Shown here one piece after another: positions 43,268 through 52,271 of a DNA stretch of 64,000 nucleotides (position 1 is its first letter; the number at the start of each line of letters is the position of its first letter). Made by a program: the position numbers and the translations under genes. This stretch comes from Bacillus sp. sid0103 (GTDB lineage: Bacteria > Bacillota > Bacilli > Bacillales_B > DSM-18226), in contig NZ_JAHUWN010000013.1 in NCBI RefSeq assembly GCF_019219025.1, forward strand, positions 107,929 to 171,928. The letters run 5' to 3'. Under the pieces are notes generated by a model. The model saw only the letters and a program-made list of their open reading frames with translations, searched no databases and had not been told where the DNA came from.

Positions 43268-45337
43268 TTAATCCAACGAAATCTTCACAACATCATCCAA
43301 ATATTTTGTTGTATTATATCCAAAAATCTCCAGCCTTTTAGGAATCACCTTCTCTCCAGCGTTGTTACCGTCTAACTTCACGCTTTGAACGGTTTCGAAA
43401 TAACGAGGCTGCTCGAGTTCTTCATATGCGACAGGGATTTCATCCGTATCATATTCGATTCCGTTTTTATCAACAAGCACTCCTTCAGAATTCATCTCCA
43501 TTGAACTAGGTTCATTTTCATCTTCACCCACAATCTGGAATTGAAGCGACTCATATGCTCGATTCTCAATTTCATGATTGCTTATGGCAACATTGGTAGG
43601 CTGTCCAACTTCCACTTTGTCGATGGAGATTGTACTGCCTGCATATTCAAAGGTTTGAGGATATTCCTTAGAAGCATCCAGTTCGATGGTTTTTGGGTCT
43701 TCAAACGATAAATGAACAGATTCGAATTGAACGTTGACCTCTTTTGGTTTTTCTCCAAAAAGTGGGTCAAAGTGTGTTTGAAAAGTACTCCAATTTATGT
43801 CTTGTTGTGAAGAAGAGCTGCCATACATATCAGCTTTCACTTTTTTATTGTTCACTTCTAGATTGTCAATATTAAGAAAGTCGATCCGCTTCTCTGTCTG
43901 TTCATTTTTAATAGCATATTGCAGAATCGTCGCTGTGGGAGCAATGGTTAGTTTATCAAATCGAACCGGGATTCCCTCGACTTTTGTTTCTTCATCCAAT
44001 GCATATTCGATAGAGGGCTGTTTTGTTACAGGGATCTCGAAGTTCCACTCCCCTGTTTCATAATCCTTGTTCTCGTAAGCCATAAGACTATTCCGGTCAG
44101 AGGAATCACGAATTAATTTCTGAAGCCTTGTAATCTTTAGTTTGATTGTCCCGTTATCCTTGGAGAGTGGCAGCAGACTAATCTTCCCTTGATACACGTT
44201 CTTCTCTTCGTTATTTACATCCGATTGAAGGTCAGGAGGATAGTACTTTTGATTTGCTTCATGGCTCATGATTTCATATTCGTTCTCCACCAAAACCCCA
44301 TCATCATAGTTCATCACATATTGATTGTCTTCATCTGTATCTTCTATTTCATAAAAAACAAGCGTCTGAACATCATCAGCAATCGCACTATTGATTTTAA
44401 TTTTCACCCCATTACTTTCCGCTTCCAGGTTCAGCCTTTCACCCAGGTCCTGTTGCAGAAAGGCACGCAATTGCTGATCTTCTTCTGTCCATGTATAGTA
44501 GAGGTTGGTAAACGACCCTGTAAAAACTTCTATACCCATTAATAATGCGAAAACACTTGCAAAAACAATCCCCATTCTTTTACGTTTATTGTTCTTCAGT
44601 TGCCTGTGCATTTCCTTTTCTGCCAGCCTAGCTTTGACATTTTCCATGAAATCAGATGGCACATGGGAATCCTCAATCCTTTCCGTAAGATTTAACATAG
44701 TTAACATGACATCCTGAAAGGAAGCCAAATCCTCCTGACATTCTTGACAATGATAAATATGTACCTCGAAACCAACCTTTTTCGACCGATCCATAGCTCT
44801 TTCTAAGTAATCGATGTATTCCTTATGATACTCCTTACAGCCATTCAAGGCTGATCCGTACCCCATTTCTTTTTTAAGTGACTGGATACCGGAAAACAAA
44901 TGCTCTTTCATCTTTTCCACTGATACTTGTAGAAGATGTGCTGCTTCCTCCTTAGAGAGTCCTTTTACATATGTAAGAACAATCGCTTCTTTCTCGTACT
45001 CTTTCAATTGATCAAGTGCTTTAAATAAATCTTGACGTGGTTCACTTTCCTCTGAAGCTTGTAAACTTCTATTATCAGAAAGCTCCCGGCAGGTATGTAT
45101 GAAAATGGAGGTAACCCTTGTTTCGAATGCTGTTTCTCTTTTAAATCGAGGCAACTCCTTGTGGACTTTTATAATGGACCGGTAAAAAAGCTCTTCCATT
45201 TGCTGCTGAGTCCTAAGATAGGACCAACCCAGAGGATAGAATGATTGTTTATGCTGATCGAACCAATCGACGATGGATTCCTCGCCTTTTTCTTCTAACG
45301 TAGTGATTGAAATGGAATCTATCTTTGCTGGGCTCAT
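43268..45337 (-). CDS. ECF sigma factor - zinc-finger anti-sigma - DUF4179 fusion, single membrane protein
   Basis: 689 residues. Residues ~20-160 are an ECF sigma factor: region 2 (YPLGWSYLRTQQQMEELFYR) and region 4 (LKEYEKEAIVLTYVKGLSKE, then EEAAHLLQVSVEKMKEHLF). Residues ~165-205 hold a zinc-finger anti-sigma motif with HIYHCQECQ (HxxxCxxC type). One transmembrane helix follows a Lys/Arg-rich stop (KNNKRKRMGIVFASVFALLM, about residues 245-275), then ~410 extracellular residues of the DUF4179/DUF5643 type. Sigma and anti-sigma are usually separate proteins; here they share one chain and cross the membrane. GGGGGG precedes the ATG. Release by proteolysis is inferred. Confidence 0.85.
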   Translation of the reverse strand: MSPAKIDSISITTLEEKGEESIVDWFDQHKQSFYPLGWSYLRTQQQMEELFYRSIIKVHKELPRFKRETAFETRVTSIFIHTCRELSDNRSLQASEESEPRQDLFKALDQLKEYEKEAIVLTYVKGLSKEEAAHLLQVSVEKMKEHLFSGIQSLKKEMGYGSALNGCKEYHKEYIDYLERAMDRSKKVGFEVHIYHCQECQEDLASFQDVMLTMLNLTERIEDSHVPSDFMENVKARLAEKEMHRQLKNNKRKRMGIVFASVFALLMGIEVFTGSFTNLYYTWTEEDQQLRAFLQQDLGERLNLEAESNGVKIKINSAIADDVQTLVFYEIEDTDEDNQYVMNYDDGVLVENEYEIMSHEANQKYYPPDLQSDVNNEEKNVYQGKISLLPLSKDNGTIKLKITRLQKLIRDSSDRNSLMAYENKDYETGEWNFEIPVTKQPSIEYALDEETKVEGIPVRFDKLTIAPTATILQYAIKNEQTEKRIDFLNIDNLEVNNKKVKADMYGSSSSQQDINWSTFQTHFDPLFGEKPKEVNVQFESVHLSFEDPKTIELDASKEYPQTFEYAGSTISIDKVEVGQPTNVAISNHEIENRAYESLQFQIVGEDENEPSSMEMNSEGVLVDKNGIEYDTDEIPVAYEELEQPRYFETVQSVKLDGNNAGEKVIPKRLEIFGYNTTKYLDDVVKISLD

Positions 45338-45403
45338 AAATGTGTTCCCCCCTCTTAAAAATTCTCTTTAAACCAATTGGTATTTGCATATTGAATTCTC
45401 TAT

Positions 45404-45604
45404 TCATATTTTCAAAAATACGGGCTCATCACAACAACGGCAAGTAAATACTTTTTTCTTGGAGAGTGCCCGGTATCGTTTATTAAACTGATTAATAAAT
45501 ATCGTCTCTCTACTACTTTCCGATTCAAGCTCTAGCTTTTCGATTCTATGATTATGACATCCCCATGTAATAGTGCCTCTTCCAAAGCCCTCACACCTTT
45601 TCAA
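45404..45604 (-). CDS. Small protein with possible zinc-binding cysteines
   Basis: 66 codons from TTG 45604, ending CRCCDEPVFLKI. GCHNH and CRCC could bind zinc. The composition and even charge look like a real small protein, but no strong ribosome site is visible and I recognise no family. It lies directly upstream of the sigma-fusion gene, in the same direction. Confidence 0.45.
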   Translation of the reverse strand: MKRCEGFGRGTITWGCHNHRIEKLELESESSRETIFINQFNKRYRALSKKKVFTCRCCDEPVFLKI

Positions 45605-46000
45605 GAAAATCCCAAATAATACTTTTATTATAATATAACAAACTAATAATTGGGCTATATTTCCTTTTCTTGAAATTTGCTATTTATCACATACCCTACT
45701 ACCTTGTGGACATTGCTCCTTCTGTCATAAAAAATAGATTGGACATTTAAGCTAACGGTGTAGATATTACTGACTTTGAAGGAAGCCCATTTAAAACAAT
45801 TGATATGTTGCACCGCCTCGGCAAGCTTAGCAAAGAATCCTCAAACATGACACTGCATTTCTTATAGAATTCAAGTCACGTTACATTCGAAACCATTAAG
45901 ATATCCTTCACCCGGAACATGGGGGACAAATCTCCCTTTAATGGAGGAAACATATAAATAAATGAAGGTCTTATTATTGAACTGGAAAGAGGGTAAATGA
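45605..46000. other. Gap with coding-like relic on plus strand
   Basis: Around 45741-45868 the plus strand reads ANGVDITDFEGSPFKTIDML and HRLGKLSKESS after a stop, which looks like the remains of a coding sequence without start or family. The rest is the promoter region for the SRPBCC gene. Confidence 0.3.
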
Positions 46001-46462
46001 ATGCCAACTGGAATGCATCAAGTGGAGGTAGATTTACCGCTTAGTAAGGTTTGGAATTTTGTTAAGGATATGGATAATTGGGCTCCTCTTATTCCTGGAT
46101 ATATTCAACATCGAAAATTTACGAATCGACAGTCTACTTGGGAGTTTTATAGTAACATTGGATTCATAAAGAAAAAGATTAGTCTGATGGTCACCATAAA
46201 AGAATGGATTGAACCGACAAAGGTTACTTTTCATTTAAAGGGGGAAAATGAGGGACTTTCAGGCGAAGGATATTTCCTGGCAGAATCGATAGATAAAAAC
46301 AAAACAAAGATAACAGGCGCTCTTGAGATCATTGCCGGTGGAGCAATGGGGCCTGTGGTCAATGCGGTCTTAAAGACTCATCTTCCTAAAGTAACGAAGG
46401 ATATGGTTATAGCGCTCTCCACTAAATTGGAAGAACTTAATAACATTGTATCTAGAGTTTAG
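46001..46462 (+). CDS. SRPBCC/CoxG-family protein
   Basis: 153 residues, one START-like SRPBCC domain: VDLPLSKVWNFVKDMDNWAPLIPGY at the N-terminus, a central strand-rich part, LSGEGYF, and a long C-terminal helix. CoxG relatives (carbon monoxide dehydrogenase subunit G) bind hydrophobic ligands; no CO dehydrogenase genes are near, so the ligand is unknown. GAGGG precedes the ATG. Confidence 0.82.
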   Translation: MPTGMHQVEVDLPLSKVWNFVKDMDNWAPLIPGYIQHRKFTNRQSTWEFYSNIGFIKKKISLMVTIKEWIEPTKVTFHLKGENEGLSGEGYFLAESIDKNKTKITGALEIIAGGAMGPVVNAVLKTHLPKVTKDMVIALSTKLEELNNIVSRV

Positions 46463-46694
46463 AACCAAAAAAGGGACAGTCCCCCCTTCCGTTAAAAAAT
46501 AAAGGATTAGGTGGGCTATCTCAAATGGTATGCAATGAAGGATATATCTATTCACTGTATCCAGCGAAACGTTCTTCATTCATGAATCTTTATAGGGATA
46601 TATAATGTTATTCAAAGAACTAACGCCTATGAATCGGTTTTAATTGTATCCCTCAACCTATAAAGAATCCTCAAGAACACTTTATCTTTCGCAG

Positions 46695-46843
46695 CCGAAG
46701 CCCACAATCCATCACAATGACCAGATAAATAACCCAATACCATAAACCTTACGTGCACCGAACCGGTCAAGCAGCCAGCCGTCAGGTATTTGAAAGATTG
46801 TATAGGCCCAGTTAAAAGCTGAAAAGGCTAGTCCAAATCGGCA
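46695..46843 (-). pseudogene. MFS transporter fragment (hexuronate/glucarate-type)
   Basis: The minus strand reads FGLAFSAFNWAYTIFQIPDG, WLLDRFGARKVYGIGLFIWS, then L-stop-WIVGF. This is the helix 2-3 region with the signature loop (DRFGARK) of the anion/hexuronate symporter branch of MFS. Only about 50 codons remain. Confidence 0.7.
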
Positions 46844-46855
46844 TCCCGGAACTGC

Positions 46856-46906
46856 TGAACGGCACTAAATCTTAGATTTTAGAAATCTAATGTTTAGTGC
46901 CGTTCA
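46856..46906. repeat. 14-bp inverted repeat with nested inner arms
   Basis: TGAACGGCACTAAA and TTTAGTGCCGTTCA flank an inner TTAGATTT/AAATCTAA pair, giving a nearly continuous hairpin next to the MFS relic. Confidence 0.75.
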
Positions 46907-46978
46907 ACAACTTTCAGCATTATCAATCTTATGAAATAATACATTCCATTAATTTATTATATTTCTTTAAACCTCATC

Positions 46979-47485
46979 TTAATTTTTATTACTTGATAAC
47001 TCTGTGGTTTTTAAACTAGCTGCTTTCTTAATTGATTGTTCCACAACGTACTGAAAGCCATAGATAATAATCGCCAAAAATACACATATAAAATACCAAG
47101 CAGTGTTTTTCATCTTTATAAATTTGACAACTCCAACCTTATTCCCAATGTAAGGCAAAGGAAAAGCGTTAATAAGATCCAATACCATATTTGTCATTAA
47201 GTACTTTGGGAAATTCCCAAATGTTAATTTAAAAATCCAAAGCGTTGCTACAAAATAAGGCCCTAATATATATGTAAAATCTATTGGCCCAGGTGATAGA
47301 GGATTTTTAGTTATCCACCATTTTTTCCTATAACAGATAAGACTAAATACACATAAAAACAAATTGGTAAAACTTGCAACAGGCAAAAACCTAAAAAAAT
47401 TTCGTTTCCCCATAAAAGGGACGGTTAGCCAAGGAAGAATTAATGTTGCTAAAGAGAATGCAATTTTTATATTATTCTTACCCAT
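46979..47485 (-). CDS. Conserved membrane protein, unknown
   Basis: 168 residues with about four to five hydrophobic segments (8-25, 38-55, 70-90, 130-150) and a short charged tail. No family name recognised. AAGGAGGAG precedes the ATG. It could be co-transcribed with the YqjF gene 98 bases upstream. Confidence 0.65.
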   Translation of the reverse strand: MGKNNIKIAFSLATLILPWLTVPFMGKRNFFRFLPVASFTNLFLCVFSLICYRKKWWITKNPLSPGPIDFTYILGPYFVATLWIFKLTFGNFPKYLMTNMVLDLINAFPLPYIGNKVGVVKFIKMKNTAWYFICVFLAIIIYGFQYVVEQSIKKAASLKTTELSSNKN

Positions 47486-47582
47486 TACGCTCCTCCTTTA
47501 ATTGATATTATCTATTTCATTATTCTTTAAAGTATCAAATATTATGTTTTTTATTTATACAAAAATTCCGATTGATTAATTT

Positions 47583-48332
47583 TTACTTGATCCGTCTTTT
47601 CTTAATATTCCAGATTAGCGAATCCACACCTGTGGAAAAATGAGCAATCGGTTTTACTTCAGAAAGGTCAAAATGAAAAGGTGTAAAAAGGGTATTCCTG
47701 ACTATTTCTAATTCTGCTTTTTGTAATGGCCAAGGCTGATGGTGTATCTCACCGCAATAGATGTTGCCCCCGTTATTTGAACTATAGAGACAATATCGCT
47801 CAGTAAGCCAATGGTCCAGCGTTCCTTCTTTTGGAAAATAAACTTCCGATACGGGAACGTATTTGCCCTTAAATGAAATAGGAGTATTCGAATTTCCTTT
47901 ACGAATACTCTGGAAATGAAAGGATTGTCCTTCTTTTCGAAAAGAAATCTGCGCCGAATGATAGGGTAAACGATACCATCTCTTTGCAATAATTAAGGAA
48001 GCCCAGTTCTGAACATCAATAGACATAAAATAAATACCGGGTTTGCCATCGCATTTAACATATGTTCTTACATTGATTTCAGGAAATTTAGGGGTAACGG
48101 AAACAGCTGATATTCCGCGGGGATAGATTCCCTCTAACACGAATAAAATGACACCTAACCATGCGGAGCCATTAAAGGTGTCAATTTGTAATGAAGAAGG
48201 AATATGCGGCCGTAGTTTTTCAAGTGGAATAGGCCAATGCAAGAACAATAGATTTCTCCATGTTTGTCGCATAATCCAATATTTCGAAGGTAATGGCCAA
48301 GGACGATGTACAATATCATTCATTATATTCAT
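47583..48332 (-). CDS. YqjF-family protein (DUF2071)
   Basis: 249 residues, the whole family length. Recognised from WIMRQTWRNLLFLHWPIPLE, LRPHIPSSLQIDTFNGSAWL and the C-terminal PLQKAELEIVRNTLF. DUF2071 proteins (B. subtilis YqjF) have an acetoacetate-decarboxylase-like fold with unknown activity. GGGGATC precedes the ATG at 48332; a second ATG is three codons in. Confidence 0.88.
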   Translation of the reverse strand: MNIMNDIVHRPWPLPSKYWIMRQTWRNLLFLHWPIPLEKLRPHIPSSLQIDTFNGSAWLGVILFVLEGIYPRGISAVSVTPKFPEINVRTYVKCDGKPGIYFMSIDVQNWASLIIAKRWYRLPYHSAQISFRKEGQSFHFQSIRKGNSNTPISFKGKYVPVSEVYFPKEGTLDHWLTERYCLYSSNNGGNIYCGEIHHQPWPLQKAELEIVRNTLFTPFHFDLSEVKPIAHFSTGVDSLIWNIKKRRIK

Positions 48333-48519
48333 GAAATGATCCCCCTGTTTTTATATGTCCATAGTTTGGTGGAAAATAAAAATTTAATACGATAGGGATA
48401 CAAAAAGCTCTACTATTTTTAAAGCATTAACTTGATATTTATATGATTTTCCTGTTTTTGGATATAATAAGAATAGAGGAAATCCTTATTGAAAATATGC
48501 AAAGTATGGAGCAATAAAC

Positions 48520-49932
48520 ATGTCGAACATTTTTTATTATTTTACTTTTGCAATGGTGACATTTATTTTTATAGTTTTTGTATTCATGCTTTTCGGGTGG
48601 CGATGGTTAATGAAACGAATGGTAAAGCAAATGGGAAAAATTATTTTATCCGACAGTTATCAAGAAAATGTAATGGAGTTGATGCCGGGACTCCGGCATA
48701 TGGGCATTCAAAATATGCTTGAAAATAGCTTGCGTGCTGAAACAGGCGACGTTCTCCACCGCCCGATGGGCTCTTCAAAAAAATGGCCGCATTTAGATCC
48801 CATTACTTTTATCCCTGCCCAAACAACACCCTTTCCTATAGACGGAGAAGAAGATGTCGATGTGCAGGTTAGCATTGGGCCAAATGCAAAAAAACCAATG
48901 CAAATAAAAATCCCGTTAATGATCAGCGGGATGGCCTATGGGATTGCCCTCAGTGAAGAAGTGAGACTCTCTTTAGCAGAAGCAGCTAATAATGCAGGAA
49001 CCGCAATTAATTCTGGTGAAGGGGGAGTCTTACCTGAGGAACTAAATAAGGCCGGAAAGTATATTTTACAGTTCTCCAAAACAGAATGGGCAAAGGAAGA
49101 AGAATTAATTAAGCGGGCAGATATGATAGAAATTAAGTTAGGACAAGGCGCATTATTTGGGACGGGCGGGAAAATTTCTCCTAAAAATTTAACAGGTCGT
49201 GCCCGTGAAGTGATGGGGTTAAAGGAAAATGAGGATGCCGTGATTTATGATAATTTTTTTGAAGATCAAACGCTGGATGATTTGAAAGAACTAGTTGATG
49301 ATCTTCGAAGCCTGACAGGTGGTGTTCCCATTGGGGCAAAAATGGGGGCTGGCGGGAAAATTGAAGAAGATATTGATCATTTAATTTATATGGGTGTTGA
49401 TTATATTGCCATTGATGGCGGACAAGCAGCCACACTCGGTGCCCCGCCTATTTTATCTGACGACGTTGGAATCCCAACTCTGCATGCGATTGTCAGAGCT
49501 GCCAATTATCTAGAAAAGAAAAACATGAAGGGAAAAATTAGTTTAATTGCCTCTGGAGGACTCCTAGTACCTGGACATTTTTTAAAAGTGCTCGCCCTCG
49601 GAGCCGATGCAGTATATGTAGGCTCCGCTATGTTATTTGCCGTCTCACATCCTCAATCATTGAATGCCATGCCGTTTGAACCGCCTACACAAGTTGTTTG
49701 GAATCAAGGGAAATTCAAGGATCAATTTAAGATTGAAGAAGGGGTAAAATCAGCAGAGAAATTCTTAACAGCAAGTACTGAAGAAATAAAAATGGCATTA
49801 AGAGCAATGGGAAAAAGCTCTTTAAAAGAGTTATCAAAAAAGGATCTGGTTTCTTATGATGAATTGACCGCCAAAATGGCCGGAATTCCGTATTCGTTTA
49901 AACCTTGGGAAAACAAAGAAATAGAAACATAA
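48520..49932 (+). CDS. FMN-binding glutamate synthase-like membrane protein (tandem copy 1)
   Basis: 470 residues. An N-terminal transmembrane helix (residues 3-28) anchors a GltB central-domain TIM barrel: MISGMAYGIALSEE, NSGEGG, IEIKLGQGA, GVPIGAKMGAGGKIEEDIDH, YIAIDGGQAA and ASGGLLVPGHFLKVLALGAD (FMN phosphate site). The glutaminase and Fe-S parts of true glutamate synthase are missing, so it is a stand-alone FMN oxidoreductase of the YerD type. Substrate unknown. GGAG lies 8 bases before the ATG. Followed after 58 bases by a close paralogue. Confidence 0.88.
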   Translation: MSNIFYYFTFAMVTFIFIVFVFMLFGWRWLMKRMVKQMGKIILSDSYQENVMELMPGLRHMGIQNMLENSLRAETGDVLHRPMGSSKKWPHLDPITFIPAQTTPFPIDGEEDVDVQVSIGPNAKKPMQIKIPLMISGMAYGIALSEEVRLSLAEAANNAGTAINSGEGGVLPEELNKAGKYILQFSKTEWAKEEELIKRADMIEIKLGQGALFGTGGKISPKNLTGRAREVMGLKENEDAVIYDNFFEDQTLDDLKELVDDLRSLTGGVPIGAKMGAGGKIEEDIDHLIYMGVDYIAIDGGQAATLGAPPILSDDVGIPTLHAIVRAANYLEKKNMKGKISLIASGGLLVPGHFLKVLALGADAVYVGSAMLFAVSHPQSLNAMPFEPPTQVVWNQGKFKDQFKIEEGVKSAEKFLTASTEEIKMALRAMGKSSLKELSKKDLVSYDELTAKMAGIPYSFKPWENKEIET

Positions 49933-49990
49933 TTGTTCATCACTTCGATCCAATTTTTCTCATTTTCTGTAATAATGGAGAAAACTGACT

Positions 49991-51400
49991 ATGGCAAACA
50001 TATTATTTTATTTGACTTTTGCAATGATGTCCCTATTATTTGTCGTGTTTATATTCATGCTCGTTGGTTGGCGTTGGATTATGAAACTAATAGTGAAAAA
50101 GGCTGGAAAAATCATTCTAACTGACAGTTATCAAGAAAATATTATCGAACTGATGCCAGGACTTCGGCATATGGGCATTCAAAATATGCTGGAAAATAGC
50201 TTGCGTGCTGAAACAGGAGCTGTCCTTTTTCGCCCGCTTGGCGGCTCTTCAAAAAAATGGCCGCATTTGGATCCAATTACTTTTATCCCCGCACAAACGT
50301 CACCGTTTCCCATTGATGGTGAGGAAGACGTAGATGTTGCCGTTACCATTGGACCAAAGGCAAAAAAACCAATGGAAATAAAAATTCCACTTATGATTAG
50401 TGCAATGGCATTTGGGATTGCACTTAGTGAACAAGCAAGGCTTTCATTGGCAGAAGCAGCAAAAAAGACAGGAACAGCACTAAACTCTGGGGAAGGTGGA
50501 ATTTTACCTGAAGAATTAAACTCTGCCGGAAAGTATATTTTACAGTTTTCAAAAACAGAATGGGCAAAGGACGAAGATGTGATTAAGCGTGCCGACATGA
50601 TTGAAATTAAATTAGGTCAGGGTGCCTTAGCGGGAATGGGCAAAAAAATCCCCCCGCAAAGTTTAACAGGTCGTGCCCGTGAAGTGATGGGACTTAAGGA
50701 AAATCAGGAAGCTATTATATATGAACATTTTTGTGAAAATCAAACACTAATTGATTTAAAGCTGCTTCTGGAGGAACTTCGCGTCGTATCAGGTGGAGTT
50801 CCAATCGGCGTTAAAATTGGCGCTGGTGGAAAAATTGAGGAAGATATTGATCATTTAATCTTTATGGGGGTTGATTTTATTGCCATTGATGGCGGGCAAG
50901 CAGCCATGCACGGTGCACCGCCTATATTATTTGATGACTTTGGAATCCCAACATTGCATGCGGTAGTTAGAGCTGTTAATCATCTAGAAAAAAGAAAGAT
51001 GAAGGGAAAGATTAGTTTAATCGTTTCAGGAGGGCTTTTAGTCCCCGGTCATTTTTTAAAAGTGCTTGCACTCGGAGCCGACGCTGTCTATTTAGGCTCT
51101 TCAATGTTGTTTGCTCTTGCACATGATCAAGTGTTGAATGCACTTCCATTTGAACCGCCTACACAGGCTATTTGGTATGACGGGAAGTTCAAGGATCAAT
51201 TTAAGGTTGAAGAAGGGGTAAAATCAGCGGAGAAATTCTTAACAGCAAGTACAGAAGAAATAAAAATGGCATTAAGAGCAATGGGAAAACGCTCTTTAAA
51301 AGAGTTGTCAAAAAAGGATTTAGTGTCCTATGATGAATTGACCGCTAAAATGATTGGAATTCCGTTTTCCTTTGAACCATGGGAAGAAAAAGATTCATAA
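49991..51400 (+). CDS. FMN-binding glutamate synthase-like membrane protein (tandem copy 2)
   Basis: 469 residues, aligned without notable gaps to the preceding gene, with the same N-terminal helix and all FMN-barrel motifs (MISAMAFGIALSEQ, NSGEGG, GVPIGVKIGAGGKIEEDIDH, FIAIDGGQAA, VSGGLLVPGHFLKVLALGAD). Similarity is spread along the whole length and is highest in the last 80 residues (KSAEKFLTASTEEIKMALRA in both), hinting at partial gene conversion. ATGGAGAAAACTGACT precedes the ATG. It probably forms one transcript with copy 1. Confidence 0.88.
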   Translation: MANILFYLTFAMMSLLFVVFIFMLVGWRWIMKLIVKKAGKIILTDSYQENIIELMPGLRHMGIQNMLENSLRAETGAVLFRPLGGSSKKWPHLDPITFIPAQTSPFPIDGEEDVDVAVTIGPKAKKPMEIKIPLMISAMAFGIALSEQARLSLAEAAKKTGTALNSGEGGILPEELNSAGKYILQFSKTEWAKDEDVIKRADMIEIKLGQGALAGMGKKIPPQSLTGRAREVMGLKENQEAIIYEHFCENQTLIDLKLLLEELRVVSGGVPIGVKIGAGGKIEEDIDHLIFMGVDFIAIDGGQAAMHGAPPILFDDFGIPTLHAVVRAVNHLEKRKMKGKISLIVSGGLLVPGHFLKVLALGADAVYLGSSMLFALAHDQVLNALPFEPPTQAIWYDGKFKDQFKVEEGVKSAEKFLTASTEEIKMALRAMGKRSLKELSKKDLVSYDELTAKMIGIPFSFEPWEEKDS

Positions 51401-51404
51401 TCGG

Positions 51405-51440
51405 TTTCCTGCTCCGAAATTTGAATGGAAGCAGGAAATC
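51405..51440 (+). terminator. Imperfect hairpin after the GltB-like pair
   Basis: GGTTTCCTGCTCC and GGAAGCAGGAAATCC pair with one bulge; T-rich sequence follows. Confidence 0.6.
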
Positions 51441-51573
51441 CTTCATTTTTCCTGCTTCTTCTTTTAAATTTACTATCGATTCGTTACTCAAGAGAGTATA
51501 TTATTATACCTCCAACGCACCCTAAAGCATTACGGGACGGGTCTGGCACAAAAGGAATCGTTTCTTCCTTCCA

Positions 51574-52215
51574 TTAGTAGAGTTCGGTCAAATAATCTTC
51601 TTGGAGTGCTTTGTCCAAATCTTTTTCGGTCATGTCGTGAATTTTTGTATGGTCTAATAGGATTTTTGCTGCATTTGGCAGTGAATCCTTTTCACTCCAT
51701 GTTTCTGGTTCCCAAAGGCCTGATCGTTTCATCGCTTTTGCACAATGAATAAAGCATTCTTCCACTTCAATGCAGATCCCAACCAAGGGTTTCTTTCCAT
51801 GATGGGCCATTCGTTCAAGGAGGATGTCATCTTTCACCAAGCATGCTTTTCCATTCACTCTTAATGTTTCCCCCAGTCCAGGAATCAGAAAAAGAAGACC
51901 TGCCTTTGGATTGGATAAAATATTTCGCATTGTATCTATTCTTTTATTCCCTGGCCGGTCTGGAATAATGATATGCTTTTCATCAAGTACAAGAGCAAAC
52001 CCAGGCATGTCTCCACGAGGTGAAACATCGCAATATCCAGAAGCATCAGAAGTAGAGATTACTAGAAAAGGAGAGCGGGAAATAAAATCCTTACAATGAT
52101 CGTCTACATAGGAAATCACCTTTTTTCTAACTAGTTCACTAGGTTCCCCTATAATAGAACGTAATTCATCCTCTGTTTCAATTATATCTTTACATGTAAG
52201 CTTAGGTATCGGCAT
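51574..52215 (-). CDS. Pyridoxamine 5'-phosphate oxidase-family FMN protein (MSMEG_1061 type)
   Basis: 213 residues: PPOX split-barrel with SPFLVISTSDASGYCDVSPRGDMPGF (substrate/FMN strand), IIIPDRPGNKRIDTMRNILSNP (FMN-phosphate Arg/Lys), LIPGLGETLRVNGKA, and a C-terminal EVEECFIHCAKAMKRSGLWEP segment that marks the MSMEG_1061 subgroup. The physiological substrate of this group is not known. GGGGAG precedes the ATG. Single gene. Confidence 0.88.
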   Translation of the reverse strand: MPIPKLTCKDIIETEDELRSIIGEPSELVRKKVISYVDDHCKDFISRSPFLVISTSDASGYCDVSPRGDMPGFALVLDEKHIIIPDRPGNKRIDTMRNILSNPKAGLLFLIPGLGETLRVNGKACLVKDDILLERMAHHGKKPLVGICIEVEECFIHCAKAMKRSGLWEPETWSEKDSLPNAAKILLDHTKIHDMTEKDLDKALQEDYLTELY

Positions 52216-52271
52216 TACTACACTCCCCTTCCTTATCCTAGCATTATAACAAGGTTCATCAGTGGTTATTT

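Larger units (their letters stand above)
46463..46978. other. Gap with MFS relic and palindrome
   Basis: Contains an MFS gene fragment (46695-46843) and a hairpin (46856-46906), listed separately; nothing else recognised. Confidence 0.5.
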
